Shown: positions 8,947 through 19,625, counted from the first letter of the stretch. The stretch is DNA of 64,000 nucleotides from Gammaproteobacteria bacterium (GCA_030430025.1 JAUIGR010000005.1:40471-104470); one strand, 5' to 3'. The notes: generated from the sequence alone by a model not told the origin. Program-made: numbers and translations.

Positions 8947-9500
8947 TGGGCATGTCTAAACAAATAATCAAACCATTTGAGCTGCTACTGGAATATGAAC
9001 GGAGAAGTGTTGCGCATGTTTTAGGGGGCGTGACTAATGAGGATGTAGTTGAAGATTGGTCGGGGATTGGTTTTAGAATAGGAGATAAGAATTTAGTTGC
9101 TGTTGTGGATGATATCAATGAAGTGGTGATTTTACCTGAATTGATTAAAATTCCTGGTATCGACCCCTGGGTATTGGGGCTGGTTAACATTCGTAGTAAC
9201 CTGATTCCTGCAATAGACTTAAAACAATTTTTCAGTGATGAACCTTCGAGAATAACGAAACACAGTAGAATGTTGGTGATTGACCAACCCGGTGGTCAAG
9301 CGGGGCTTGTCGTAGATGAGGTTTTTGGACAAAGGCACTTTAGGGAAGATCTCATGCAAGTGGTACAAAACAATGAACTTGATCAACGTATATTTAATTA
9401 TTGTAAACATCAGTTTGAAATCGAAGACGTTAATTGGTATGTGTTTTTGGTAGAAAAGTTAGTGCATGACCCTGACTTTCAAAACGCTTCGGCAAGGTAA
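8946..9500 (+). CDS. pilI: CheW-like adaptor PilI
   Basis: About 184 residues from the ATG at 8946, which overlaps the pilG stop by one base; an ATG at 8952 is an alternative. The CheW-type fold is shown by GFRIGDKNLVAVVDDINEVV, then IPGIDPWVLGLVNIRSNLIPAIDLKQFF, and GLVVDEVFGQRHF. PilI couples the receptor PilJ to the ChpA kinase. Order and neighbours match the Pseudomonas operon. Confidence 0.92.
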   Translation: MGMSKQIIKPFELLLEYERRSVAHVLGGVTNEDVVEDWSGIGFRIGDKNLVAVVDDINEVVILPELIKIPGIDPWVLGLVNIRSNLIPAIDLKQFFSDEPSRITKHSRMLVIDQPGGQAGLVVDEVFGQRHFREDLMQVVQNNELDQRIFNYCKHQFEIEDVNWYVFLVEKLVHDPDFQNASAR

Positions 9501-9521
9501 TTATTAATAGAGGTAGATTTT

Positions 9522-11543
9522 ATGAGCAGCTCTTCAGTGGATGTGGATCAAAGAACCCGAACGCTGCCGATGTGGCAGTTGTTGATTTTAGTTGTTCTGG
9601 TTTTTGCATTTTTTGGCCATTCTGCCTGGTTGGATATTGTTAACTCTAATCAGTCATCTCATATACAGATCAGTGATCGTATCACTATTAAGGCTCAACA
9701 GTTGGGGCAATATGCTAAGGGAGCATTGGCTGGTGATGTTGGTGCTTTTGATGCGTTAGCAACAGATAGGGGAATCGTTGATAACGCCATTAGGTCGCTT
9801 TCTGAGGGAAATGATGAGTTCCCTCCCATTCCTACTGAGCTGAATCCAAGGTTAGATTCGATGAAAGATGCATGGAAAATTATTAATGCTAATGTTCTTG
9901 TGATCTTGGGGCAGCGTGAAAAAATCCAAGAATTAACCACTATTTCTGATAAGTTTGATAGAGAAGTTCCTGCCTTAAGAGATCGTTCTGATGATGTGGT
10001 TAAGCGATTGGTTAGTGTTGGCGCTGATAGGAATCAAATCTATCTCGCAGCACAACAGGTGATACGAGCAAATCGGATGCTTAGTAGTATCGGTGAAGTT
10101 CTCAAAGGTGGACAACAAGCACTTGTTGGAAGTGCTGAGTTAGATGATGATGCTAATTTGTTTGAAAGTGTAATGAATGGTATGTTCAACGGTTCAGATG
10201 ACATAGCTGCAGTGACCGATGAGCAAGCCTTAGAGGCATTGGGTGCTGCTTTCAATGCTTTTGATAGCATCCAGTCAGACATTGCTTCTGTTGTTAATGC
10301 CAAGGAATTGTTTGAAGCCCAGGTCGAGATGGATATCGAAGTGGATATTGAGCGCTTTGTAAATAATACCGAGGCTTTACGTGATCAACTGCTTTCAGAA
10401 CAGAGTCGCCCGGTAATTCCATCAGAAACAGTCGGCTATATAATAGTGGGTGTTTTGTTTTTGTGGTTGATTGGGATTTTTAGAACATTGTCAAAAAATG
10501 ATCGCATTCGCGCTGTAATAGCACAGGATCAAAATGAAAGAAACCAACAAGCCATTTTACGACTGCTTGATGAGATGGCTTCATTGGCAGATGGTGATTT
10601 AACAGTGAATGCTACTGTTTCTGAGGATATTACAGGTGCGATTGCTGATTCGGTTAATTTTGCAATTGAAGCTTTGAGAACACTGGTTAAAACTATTAAC
10701 GATGCGTCTGTGGGTGTTGCTTCAGCTGCTCAGGAAGCACAAGCTACAGCGATGCATTTGGCTGAAGCATCAGAACATCAAGCGACTCAAATTACTAATG
10801 CTTCGACTGCGATTAATGAGATTGCAGTTTCTATTGATGAAGTTTCTAAAAACTCACTTGAGTCGGCTGATGTGGCACAACGTTCGGTATTAATTGCCCA
10901 TAATGGAGCTGAGGTCGTGCGAGATACCATCAAAGGGATGAATAACATCAGAAGCCAAATTCAGGATACATCAAAGCGTATTAAGCGACTGGGTGAGTCT
11001 TCGCAGGAAATTGGTAATATTGTTGAGTTGATTAATGATATTGCTGAACAAACAAATATTTTGGCATTAAATGCTGCTATACAGGCAGCTTCTTCTGGTG
11101 AGTCAGGTAGGGGGTTTGCTGTAGTAGCTGATGAAGTCCAGCAATTAGCCGAAAGGGCATCGAGTGCGACAAGACAAATTGAAAGTATTGTAGAAACCAT
11201 TCAAACTGATACTAATGAGGCCGTTAAGTCGATGGAGCAAACGACTACTGAGGTGGTGGGTGGTGCTCGTAAAGCAGAGGATGCAGGTGAGGCTTTGATC
11301 GAAATCGAGACGGTATCGAACGATTTGGCGGAGCTTATTCAAAATATATCAGAAGCAGCAAGGCAGCAGTCGGTGGCCGCTACTAATATTTCAGGAACCA
11401 TGAATGTGATTCAAGAAATCACAACACAAACATCTGCAGGTACACAGCAGACAGCTGAGTCGATTGGTAACCTAGTGGAACTGGCAACAGAGCTGCGTAA
11501 GTCAGTTGAAGACTTTAAGTTGCCTGATGATGAACTCTTCTGA
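9522..11543 (+). CDS. pilJ: Methyl-accepting chemotaxis protein PilJ
   Basis: 673 residues, similar to the 682 of P. aeruginosa PilJ. A membrane helix lies at about residues 16-36, a periplasmic sensor region at about 37-300 and a second helix at about 303-322. A HAMP-like segment and a long signalling coiled coil follow. The conserved hairpin tip with [19 protein letters not shown] and [19 protein letters not shown] spans about 507-546. It is the receptor of the Pil-Chp array, thought to sense pilus or surface state. A Shine-Dalgarno AGAGG precedes the ATG. Confidence 0.95.
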   Translation: MSSSSVDVDQRTRTLPMWQLLILVVLVFAFFGHSAWLDIVNSNQSSHIQISDRITIKAQQLGQYAKGALAGDVGAFDALATDRGIVDNAIRSLSEGNDEFPPIPTELNPRLDSMKDAWKIINANVLVILGQREKIQELTTISDKFDREVPALRDRSDDVVKRLVSVGADRNQIYLAAQQVIRANRMLSSIGEVLKGGQQALVGSAELDDDANLFESVMNGMFNGSDDIAAVTDEQALEALGAAFNAFDSIQSDIASVVNAKELFEAQVEMDIEVDIERFVNNTEALRDQLLSEQSRPVIPSETVGYIIVGVLFLWLIGIFRTLSKNDRIRAVIAQDQNERNQQAILRLLDEMASLADGDLTVNATVSEDITGAIADSVNFAIEALRTLVKTINDASVGVASAAQEAQATAMHLAEASEHQATQITNASTAINEIAVSIDEVSKNSLESADVAQRSVLIAHNGAEVVRDTIKGMNNIRSQIQDTSKRIKRLGESSQEIGNIVELINDIAEQTNILALNAAIQAASSGESGRGFAVVADEVQQLAERASSATRQIESIVETIQTDTNEAVKSMEQTTTEVVGGARKAEDAGEALIEIETVSNDLAELIQNISEAARQQSVAATNISGTMNVIQEITTQTSAGTQQTAESIGNLVELATELRKSVEDFKLPDDELF

Positions 11544-11562
11544 TGAAATGATGTGATAACCG

Positions 11563-12423
11563 ATGTATAAAATGTACGGCGATAAACTGTTTTTTGAAAT
11601 TCCATCTTTGTCTGATGATCAATATAGGCGCTGGGCGGAACTACTAGAACATCGGTTGGGAGTCATCGTTCCAAAGGAACGCAAGTTATTTTTGCAATCA
11701 AAAATTTGGTCAAGGATGAGAGAGCTTGGTTATGTCGATTATGATGAGTATTGGAAATTCGTAAATTCTGGTATAGAGGGTAATCTTGAGTGGTCACAGT
11801 TGGTTGACCGTTTGACGGTACATGAGACCTCTTTTTTTAGACACCAACCTTCATTTGACCTTGTTGCTGAAGACTTGGGTGAAAAATTCGTTTCTCAGCA
11901 AAAACCGTTCAGGTATAAGGTGTGGAGTGTCAGTTGTGCAACAGGGGAAGAACCTTATTCACTGGCAATGATGTTACACACGCTTTGTCGGCAAGCTGAA
12001 GGTGATGTTAATTATGGTATAACTGCCACTGATGTAAGTAGTCCTGCAGTAGCCATAGCGAAACAGGGTGTTTATAGTAGTGATAAATTGATTAATATAG
12101 AGGCTTCGTATCATAGTCATATTAGTAAGCTTAATGATGAAATGTTTGTGATTAAAGAATATATCAAAAGGCGTTTAGCTTTTGGTGTCTTTAATCTACT
12201 TGATGTTAATAAACCATCGAATATTAAATATGATGTTATTTATTGTCAAAACGTATTGATGTATTTTGATAGGTCGGTCAGGCAGCGGATACTGAATGGA
12301 CTAGTTAACTATTTAAATACCAGAGGCTTATTGATTTTAGGACAAACAGAAATTAATGCTTGGGCACATCAAAAAATGACGCGTGTCGATAGAAGCAGAA
12401 CATTGGCATTTAGATTAAAATAA
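11563..12423 (+). CDS. pilK: CheR-type chemoreceptor methyltransferase PilK
   Basis: 286 residues. It methylates glutamates on PilJ using S-adenosylmethionine. The N-terminal CheR helical part is followed by HETSFFRHQPSFDLV (about residues 87-101), the SAM-binding VWSVSCATGEEPYSLAMML and YDVIYCQNVLMYFD near residue 225. It pairs with chpB, the methylesterase, further along the same operon. Xylella-type operons lack pilK, so its presence separates this cluster from that arrangement. Confidence 0.92.
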   Translation: MYKMYGDKLFFEIPSLSDDQYRRWAELLEHRLGVIVPKERKLFLQSKIWSRMRELGYVDYDEYWKFVNSGIEGNLEWSQLVDRLTVHETSFFRHQPSFDLVAEDLGEKFVSQQKPFRYKVWSVSCATGEEPYSLAMMLHTLCRQAEGDVNYGITATDVSSPAVAIAKQGVYSSDKLINIEASYHSHISKLNDEMFVIKEYIKRRLAFGVFNLLDVNKPSNIKYDVIYCQNVLMYFDRSVRQRILNGLVNYLNTRGLLILGQTEINAWAHQKMTRVDRSRTLAFRLK

Positions 12424-12424
12424 T

Positions 12425-15400
12425 ATGAGTAGTACAGACCATATCGACTTTTCGACACTGACATGGGTTAAGTCAGAACTGGATGAAACCTTGAATCGAG
12501 CTAAAGAGGCTTTAAAAGCTTATGTGGAGGATTCAGAGGATATCAATCAATTACAGTTTTGCGTTACATATTTACATCAGGTTCAAGGCACCTTGAAAAT
12601 GGTTGAACTGTATGGTGCAGCGATGGTTGCTGAAGAAATGGAATTGGTGGCAAAAGACTTAATTGATGGGCATATTACCGACACTGATGGTGCCTATGAT
12701 ATCTTGTTACAAAGCATCTTGAGACTTCCTGATTACTTAGAGCGTATTGAGCTAGGACATAAGGATGTACCGATTGTTTTGTTACCACTAGTTAACGATT
12801 TACGAGCTGTACGTAGTCAAAAACTATTATCTGAAAGTGCTTTATTTAATCCTAATTTGGCTCTCGGTGTTCCTGATCGCCTGGTGGAAGGTGACTTTTC
12901 TATGTCCGGAAGTCAACTAAGTGCTGCATTGACGAAAATTAGGACAGTTTATCAGGTGTCATTATTAAATTGGATTAAACAAAATAATGGAGACAAAGCT
13001 TTATCTAATATACAAATATTGGTTACTAAGTTGCAGACATTAACAGGTGCATTGCATCTAAAACAATTGTTTTGGGTATATTCCGCAGTTATTGAAGGAT
13101 TAAGATCGGATGCTATCGAAGATTCTGTTTCAGTTAAACAAGTTGCTGGTCAAGTCGATCTGATTTTAAAAGAGCTTGCCAATAATCCAGCCTTATCTGT
13201 GTCGAAAATAAATCCAACCACTAAAAATTTATTGTATTTTCTGGCCATGTGCAAAGGTCAGACTAGGCTTGTAAATGAGGTCAAAGATTTTTTTGAATTA
13301 GAGCAGTTCATACCCGATGAAGAGGAAATCAAGCATGCTGAGGGTAGTTTGTCAGGTAAAAATAAAGATCTGTTACAAACAGTTTCAGAAGCGATTAATG
13401 ACGATGTTTTGATTGTTCAAGAGTCATTAGACTTATATATTAGAAATAGTGCTGCTGATATTGATGAACTTGTACCTTTGCTAGATAGGTTGCAAAAAAT
13501 TGCAGATACTTTGGGTATTCTTGGCTTAGGTGTCGCGAGAGAGAGCGTGTTATTGCACAGTAAGGGGTTGAAAAAGGCGATCGATGATAATGAGCGACCT
13601 GATGATGAACAGTTGCTTGATGCAGCTAAGTCACTATTGATGTTAGAGTCTCAATTAAGCGAACATATTCACAATTTAGGTAGAACAGCACCTCTGACTG
13701 ATGAGGATGAGAATCAGGTTGATCACAATGTGCCCAAGACTGAGCAAGCTGAAATTTTGAAGCAATTAGCCAAAGAGTCTATAGTTAATTTGCAGCAGAT
13801 CAAAGCTAATTTTGTGGCCTATATAGAATCGCCTTGGGATAAAGATCAGATTAAAAACAATCCAAAGTTGTTGCGAGATATTATCGGTGCGCTGAAAATT
13901 CTACAGTTGGATGAAGCCAGCAAGCAGTTGACTCTATTAAATAACTTTATTGAAGATCAAATTATCATTAAGAAAGCGACACCATCAGCTGCCGAGCTTG
14001 ACCAGTTGGCAACGACCATATCAACATTCGAATATTATTTGGAAAATTTAGAACAAGGACGGTCAATCCAAAACAATTTATTAGATAAAGTTATTGATCA
14101 AGTTGAAAAACTACAAGAGTATGTTACTGACATATCTGATGTTGATAAAGTCAAAGAAGAAGTGACAGTGTCTGAAGATATTGCGAGTCAGCCGGTTGAA
14201 ACACAAAAAGATGTTGCAGAAGTTGTGAAAGATTCTCACGATACATCCCCTAAAAAGAACGTAAAGACGTCATCTGAAGATGGGGAAATTGTGCAGTTTG
14301 GTGAGGATGTGGATGAAGAGTTTAAAGAAATATTTCTCGAAGAGTATCAAGAAGAGTTAGTCAATCTCAAAGATAAACATCAAAAATGGCAAGTAGATCC
14401 AGAGAATAGTAATGAAGAGATCAGTGAGATTAGGAGGATTTTCCATACACTGAAAGGCAGTGGTCGTATGGTTGGAGCTGAACTTGTGGGTGAGTTTGGT
14501 TGGCAAATGGAAAATATGTGTAATCGCTTCATAGATAAAGCTATTGAACATACACAGGCATTTGAAATGGTTTTGAGTGACGGTGTTTCTATGGCTGGCA
14601 GTTTGTTTGAAGCTTTGAAATCTGAATCGACCTTGCCTGTGAACTATGATCAGCAACTAGAGTTTGCAGAGTTGGTTGCTAATGGTGCAACTCAATTGCC
14701 TGAAGTGAAGGAAGAAACATTGGCTTTGGATGATGATATGTCAGGCTTAGACTTTTCTTCGGATGTTGAGGAAGAAGATGCAGTTGAGGAGGAGTCTTCA
14801 GAAGCTGAAGAAACATTGGCTTTGGATGAAGATTTGTCAGGATTAGACTTTTCTTCGGAAGTTGAGGAAGAAGATTCAGCTGAGGAGGAGTCTTCAGAAG
14901 CTGAAGAAGCATTGACTTTGGATGATGACTTGTCAGATTTAGATTTTTCTTTGGATGCTGAGGAAGAAGATTCAGTTGAGGAGGAGTCTTCAGAAGCTGA
15001 AGAAACATTGGCTTTGGATGAAGATTTGTCAGGATTAGACTTTTCTTCGGAAGTTGAGGAAGAAGATTCAGCTGAGGAGGAGTCTTCAGAAGTTGGAGAA
15101 GCGTTAGCTTCTGCTGAAGATAATGAGGCTGTGCTTGATTTAACTGATGCTATGCTTGATGAAGATTTGACTGAAGTTTTGTCAGTAGATGATCAAGAAG
15201 ATGTTTCAATGGAGAATTTCATTGGAGATGAAGATGATGAAGAGCAAGTAAGTTTTGACACTGATGATGAAGAAATCAGAGAAAATTCAGCAAATGGTGA
15301 TTCGGATTTAAGTGTTGATCCAGTTTTCATAGAGATATTACAAAATGAGGTTGGTGGGCATATAGATGCGCTACAAAAATATCTGAATGATACTGATGGT

Positions 15401-18211
15401 GCAATTACAGAAGATTTTATCAGAGTGGTTCATACTCTTAATGGTGCTGCCAGTATGGCTGAAGTGAATGGCATAACGCACATGACATCAAATTTGGAGA
15501 AGTTATCGACCTTAATCAATGAGCAATCTGGTTCTTTCAATGGTGAGGACATCAATCAAATTAAAAAGCTTGTAGAACATTCAAAAGCCATCATGGCTGA
15601 TTTGGGAGGGGGTGATTATGAAGCTGATGACCAGGTAGGTGACTACTTTATTGCAAGGATTCAAGAGTTGAAGGCTGCTCAATTGAAAGAAGAGGGTAAG
15701 GAGTTTGAAAAGGATACCGAATTGGCTTCCAACGACAGTGTATTTGAAAAAGTGACTGATACACATGAGGGGCAGTCAAAAGAGGTGGTAACAGAAATAA
15801 AAGATCATCAAGATGACGAAGAAGAGCCTGAAGTGTTGGAACAAGAGGAAGCAGTTGCAAATTTGGATGATGAATTGCTAGAAATTTTTTCTGAAGAAGC
15901 CAGTGAAATATTTGATCGGGGAGAACACTTACTGGCTGAATTGGATGAAAAGCCAGATGATATTGATATTATTCAAGCTTTGCAAAGAGATTTGCATACA
16001 CTTAAAGGTGGTGCAAGAATGGCTGGTTTGAACCAGATTGGTGACTTGTCTCATCAGTTAGAATCTTTGTTTGAATCAATCGCGGAAAAAGAAGGTGCAA
16101 TATCATCCGGTCAGTATGACACGATTTCAAAGGTAATGGATAAACTGCACAGTATGGTTACAGCTGATGATTATGGTCAATTGACGAGTATAGAGTCTGA
16201 AACCCAATTGCTAGAGAAGATTTTGTCTGACGAAGGTGCTGAAGTCGGTGAAGAATCGAAATTAGATAAAGAGTTTTTTGATCCATTGAATCAAAGTGTG
16301 TCACCTATTGTTGCAGACTCATCTTTGGCAGATGAAGAGATTGATGCAATGCCAACTGATGTCCAAAAGAAAAAATCTAATGTACTTTCTGGTGGACAAA
16401 TCAAGGTTAATTCTGAGTTGCTTGATAAACTAGTGAACTTCGCAGGTGAGGTCAGTATTTATCGATCACGAATGGATCAGCAGTCAGCGGAGCTGCGGTT
16501 AAATATTGATGAACTGGAGAACACAGTTGAACGTGTGCGTCGTTTGTTACGGGAGTTAGAACATGAAACCGAAGCACAAATTATTTCAAATTACCAGCAT
16601 GAAGGTGAAGAGTTAGAAGAGGACTTTGATCCACTAGAATTAGACCAATTTTCGACTATTCAGCAGCTTTCTCGATCTCTTGCAGAGTCCGTATCCGACT
16701 TGAGTAATATTCAAAATTATCTGCAAGAGTCAGCAAGATCTTCAGAAACCCTACTACTCCAACAGTCGCGTGTAAATACCGAATTGCAAGAAGGACTGAT
16801 GGAAACCCGTTTGGTAACGTTTAATTCATTGGTACCACGTTTGAGGCGTGTATTACGTACTGCATCTTCTGAAATCGACAAAAAAGCGAAGTTGACTGTG
16901 ATTGGTGCTGAAGGTGAAATGGACAAGACTGTTTTGGAGGGAATTCAAGCACCATTGGAGCATATGATAAGAAATTCCATTGTGCATGGATTAGAAAGTG
17001 ATAGAAAGGCTGTTGATAAACCAGAACAAGGCAATATCTCGATCAAATTGAGTCGAGAAGCAACAGAGGTGGTTATTACTGTATCTGATGATGGTGCTGG
17101 AATTAATACTGAAGTAGTTAAGACAAAGGCAATTGAGCGAGGTATTATTGATGCGGATAGTGCTTTGACCGAACAAGAAATTGCTGAATTAATTACACAT
17201 TCCGGTTTATCAGCTGCCGATAAGGTAACCAAATTAGCCGGACGCGGTGTAGGCATGGATGTTGTTAGTAATGAGATTAAACGCCTGGGTGGCAGTTTGG
17301 AGATCGTTTCTAGAAAAGGAGAAGGTACTACATTTGTTATTCGTTTGCCCTACACATTGGCCTTGACACAGGCCATCATCGTTCAAGTTGCTGATCATCG
17401 TTATGCGATACCTGCTTCAGGAGTAGAGGGTTTGATTCGTATGAGCTATGATGAGTTCAAAAGAAGGTTGGCTGAGAATGACTTGGAGTATGACTATGCC
17501 GGTGATCAATACCACATTCAAGAATTGAATAAGCTCCTATCCGTTGACTCAGATCCTTTGGTGGAGAGTGGTCAGGTTCCGTTAGTCATGATCAAGACTG
17601 GTGATCAGGGCGTTGCTTTAAGGGTTGATCAAACATTTGGTGGCAGAGAAATTGTTGTTAAGTCAGTAGGTACTCAAGTTGCCAGTGTGCCAGGTATATT
17701 CGGTGCGACCATTTTAGGCGATGGTGCTGTCGTTTTGATATTGGATATCATACCTATGCACAGAACATATCAACAGAAATTGAAAACCTTGGTTGACCAA
17801 GGTGTTGAGGTCGTTGATGAAGTAGGTGATGATCACAGCATTACCGTTATGGTTGTAGATGATTCGATTACTATGAGGCGTGCTGGCGAGCGTATGCTGA
17901 CTCGTAATGATTTTGAAGTAACGACTGCAAAAGATGGTATAGATGCACTTAATAAGCTACAGGAACAAGTACCAGATATGATGTTACTTGATATTGAAAT
18001 GCCTAGAATGGATGGTTTTGAATTGGCGTCTGAGATGAAAAAAACGGATAAGTATAAAGACATTCCAATTATTATGATTACATCAAGAACCGGGCAAAAG
18101 CATAAAGATCGTGCCAAGGCAATTGGTGTAGACCGCTATTTAGGTAAACCATATCAAGAACTGGAGTTATTAAAGAATATCAAAGAATTACTCAATTTAG
18201 AAGATGTCTAG
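12425..18211 (+). CDS. chpA: ChpA hybrid histidine kinase of the Pil-Chp system
   Basis: 1928 residues, shorter than the roughly 2470 of P. aeruginosa ChpA. The N-terminus holds Hpt-like helical bundles: LHQVQGTLKM with His51, then degenerate copies without His. Canonical Hpt sites are His674 (HTLKGSGRM), His1003 (HTLNGAASM) and His1191 (HTLKGGARM). An acidic repeat region spans about 763-890. The CheA core follows: dimerisation near 1340-1480, ATPase with HMIRNSIVHG (about 1513), DDGAGI and GRGVGMD, a CheW-like domain from about 1640, and a receiver with Asp1856. It begins 1 base after pilK and overlaps chpB by 8 bp. Confidence 0.95.
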   Translation: MSSTDHIDFSTLTWVKSELDETLNRAKEALKAYVEDSEDINQLQFCVTYLHQVQGTLKMVELYGAAMVAEEMELVAKDLIDGHITDTDGAYDILLQSILRLPDYLERIELGHKDVPIVLLPLVNDLRAVRSQKLLSESALFNPNLALGVPDRLVEGDFSMSGSQLSAALTKIRTVYQVSLLNWIKQNNGDKALSNIQILVTKLQTLTGALHLKQLFWVYSAVIEGLRSDAIEDSVSVKQVAGQVDLILKELANNPALSVSKINPTTKNLLYFLAMCKGQTRLVNEVKDFFELEQFIPDEEEIKHAEGSLSGKNKDLLQTVSEAINDDVLIVQESLDLYIRNSAADIDELVPLLDRLQKIADTLGILGLGVARESVLLHSKGLKKAIDDNERPDDEQLLDAAKSLLMLESQLSEHIHNLGRTAPLTDEDENQVDHNVPKTEQAEILKQLAKESIVNLQQIKANFVAYIESPWDKDQIKNNPKLLRDIIGALKILQLDEASKQLTLLNNFIEDQIIIKKATPSAAELDQLATTISTFEYYLENLEQGRSIQNNLLDKVIDQVEKLQEYVTDISDVDKVKEEVTVSEDIASQPVETQKDVAEVVKDSHDTSPKKNVKTSSEDGEIVQFGEDVDEEFKEIFLEEYQEELVNLKDKHQKWQVDPENSNEEISEIRRIFHTLKGSGRMVGAELVGEFGWQMENMCNRFIDKAIEHTQAFEMVLSDGVSMAGSLFEALKSESTLPVNYDQQLEFAELVANGATQLPEVKEETLALDDDMSGLDFSSDVEEEDAVEEESSEAEETLALDEDLSGLDFSSEVEEEDSAEEESSEAEEALTLDDDLSDLDFSLDAEEEDSVEEESSEAEETLALDEDLSGLDFSSEVEEEDSAEEESSEVGEALASAEDNEAVLDLTDAMLDEDLTEVLSVDDQEDVSMENFIGDEDDEEQVSFDTDDEEIRENSANGDSDLSVDPVFIEILQNEVGGHIDALQKYLNDTDGAITEDFIRVVHTLNGAASMAEVNGITHMTSNLEKLSTLINEQSGSFNGEDINQIKKLVEHSKAIMADLGGGDYEADDQVGDYFIARIQELKAAQLKEEGKEFEKDTELASNDSVFEKVTDTHEGQSKEVVTEIKDHQDDEEEPEVLEQEEAVANLDDELLEIFSEEASEIFDRGEHLLAELDEKPDDIDIIQALQRDLHTLKGGARMAGLNQIGDLSHQLESLFESIAEKEGAISSGQYDTISKVMDKLHSMVTADDYGQLTSIESETQLLEKILSDEGAEVGEESKLDKEFFDPLNQSVSPIVADSSLADEEIDAMPTDVQKKKSNVLSGGQIKVNSELLDKLVNFAGEVSIYRSRMDQQSAELRLNIDELENTVERVRRLLRELEHETEAQIISNYQHEGEELEEDFDPLELDQFSTIQQLSRSLAESVSDLSNIQNYLQESARSSETLLLQQSRVNTELQEGLMETRLVTFNSLVPRLRRVLRTASSEIDKKAKLTVIGAEGEMDKTVLEGIQAPLEHMIRNSIVHGLESDRKAVDKPEQGNISIKLSREATEVVITVSDDGAGINTEVVKTKAIERGIIDADSALTEQEIAELITHSGLSAADKVTKLAGRGVGMDVVSNEIKRLGGSLEIVSRKGEGTTFVIRLPYTLALTQAIIVQVADHRYAIPASGVEGLIRMSYDEFKRRLAENDLEYDYAGDQYHIQELNKLLSVDSDPLVESGQVPLVMIKTGDQGVALRVDQTFGGREIVVKSVGTQVASVPGIFGATILGDGAVVLILDIIPMHRTYQQKLKTLVDQGVEVVDEVGDDHSITVMVVDDSITMRRAGERMLTRNDFEVTTAKDGIDALNKLQEQVPDMMLLDIEMPRMDGFELASEMKKTDKYKDIPIIMITSRTGQKHKDRAKAIGVDRYLGKPYQELELLKNIKELLNLEDV
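14711..15094 (+). repeat. Four tandem 96-bp repeats inside chpA
   Basis: Four in-frame 32-codon units begin at 14711, 14807, 14903 and 14999. Each encodes a variant of TLALDEDLSGLDFS followed by an acidic run such as EVEEEDSAEEESSEAEE. Units 2 and 4 are almost identical over about 90 bp, whereas units 1 and 3 are more divergent, which points to duplication of a two-unit (192-bp) block. The encoded segment is a highly acidic, probably disordered linker between Hpt domains. Confidence 0.95.
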
Positions 18212-19154
18212 TAATGGTAAAGTATGTTTGCTACATCTTGGTATGCAGCAACCTTCAGCGCTTCATTTGAGCAAACAGTTACTCAGGGCTGGTTATGATG
18301 TTCAAAATTGTGAACTTGGTGAATTGATGGGTATCAACGTATCTGGTATACCCGTTGTGGTTAATGTGCAGGCCAGTGATGATAATGAGCATGGGTTGGA
18401 AGAAGCGCTAAGTCAGTTATCTGATCAAAACGCAAGAATCATTATTAATGAAACCGCGGCTTCTAATAATTTGGTTGGGTGGAATAAGAACCGATGGGTT
18501 CGGCATATCTTACATAAAATAGATCAAGCCAACGGTATTTTACCTGATCCAAAGATTGAGAAAAGTGGAAATGAAAACATTGACTTGAATGCAATGGGGA
18601 TTGAGCAAGTGTGGTTGTTGGCAGCATCTATTGGAGGACCTGAGTCGCTGATCAAATTCCTTGCAAGTTTTGATGGTGACGAGCCTGTACTTTTTATTAT
18701 AGTGCAACACATGGATGATGAATTTGTTGAAATGATGGTAAACCAATTAAATAAAAATAATACGATACCTGTGACTTTACCGCAATTAGGGGAACGGATT
18801 CGGCCATCCCAGGCATTGTTAATTCCGGTCAGTGAAAGTTTAGTCATTGAAGCTGATGGTCATGTGAGTAGTAAGGATGTTAATCCAAACAGGTTAACAA
18901 CGCCTTGTATAGACGATATTTGTCTGGATATGATAGATCAGTTAAAGCAGTTAAATATGGCTGTTTTTAGTGGAATGGCTACTGATGGTGTAAAAGGCGC
19001 TGCTAATATTTACGGAAATGGTGGGGTGGTGATTACACAATCTGCTGATAGTTGTGTGGTTTCTGCTATTGCTGAAGAAGTCAGACAAAAAAAATATTCC
19101 CAATTTGACGGAGAGCCAGAAGCAATGGCACAATATATTAAACAGCAGTTATAG
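18204..19154 (+). CDS. chpB: CheB-type methylesterase ChpB
   Basis: 316 residues. The C-terminal methylesterase domain carries the catalytic triad Ser142 (LAASIGGPES), His169 (VQHMDDEF) and Asp261 (SGMATDGVKGA). It removes methyl groups from PilJ, opposing PilK. The first 110 or so residues replace the usual CheB receiver domain: they have a similar length and alternating pattern, but no clear acidic pocket or phospho-Asp motif, so activity is probably not controlled by phosphorylation in the standard way. It overlaps chpA by 8 bp. Confidence 0.9.
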   Translation: MSSNGKVCLLHLGMQQPSALHLSKQLLRAGYDVQNCELGELMGINVSGIPVVVNVQASDDNEHGLEEALSQLSDQNARIIINETAASNNLVGWNKNRWVRHILHKIDQANGILPDPKIEKSGNENIDLNAMGIEQVWLLAASIGGPESLIKFLASFDGDEPVLFIIVQHMDDEFVEMMVNQLNKNNTIPVTLPQLGERIRPSQALLIPVSESLVIEADGHVSSKDVNPNRLTTPCIDDICLDMIDQLKQLNMAVFSGMATDGVKGAANIYGNGGVVITQSADSCVVSAIAEEVRQKKYSQFDGEPEAMAQYIKQQL

Positions 19155-19163
19155 GCTAGTTCT

Positions 19164-19625
19164 ATGGAAAATGAAATCCGTGCGGTCATGATACCGATAG
19201 ATACAGAAAGAAAGGTGTTGTTACCCAATGCAATGGTGGCTGAAGTGATGAGCCTCAGGAACATTGAAAAAATAGATGATGTTGAGCCTTGGGTGATGGG
19301 ACAAATTTCATGGCGGGGATGGGACTTGCCATTAATAGATTTTGCTGTGTTGACTGGAGGTGAGCCAGTTGATGAGCTTAATAAAACATACAATATTGCG
19401 GTATTGAAGTGTATTAATAGGCCTGAAGATATGCCTTATTTCGCTATCTTGTCTCGTGGTATTCCTAAGTTACAACTGGTTTCGCGTGGTGATATGCAGT
19501 TGCATGAAGATAGGTCTATTAACCATAATGCGATTGCTTCTTTAGTTTCCATCCATGATGAAACTGCTGATATTCCTAATATGAATTATTTAGAGTGGTC
19601 ATTACTGGCGGTTATTAATCCTTGA
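19164..19625 (+). CDS. chpC: CheW-like protein ChpC
   Basis: 153 residues with a CheW-type core: VLLPNAMVAEVMSL, WVMGQISWRGWDLPLIDFAVL and a C-terminal strand region. In Pseudomonas ChpC is a second adaptor, proposed to link additional receptors to ChpA. It is the last gene of the operon; no chpD (AraC-type) or chpE follows. Confidence 0.88.
   Translation: MENEIRAVMIPIDTERKVLLPNAMVAEVMSLRNIEKIDDVEPWVMGQISWRGWDLPLIDFAVLTGGEPVDELNKTYNIAVLKCINRPEDMPYFAILSRGIPKLQLVSRGDMQLHEDRSINHNAIASLVSIHDETADIPNMNYLEWSLLAVINP

Noticed and set aside
14679..15008. Minus-strand 109-residue frame with Leu/Pro repeats
   Set aside because: It is the reverse complement of the 96-bp repeats in chpA; its repetition follows from chpA and it has no start signal.
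14711..15094. Regular repeats that could suggest a CRISPR array
   Set aside because: The 96-bp units are adjacent, without unique spacers, and in frame in chpA.
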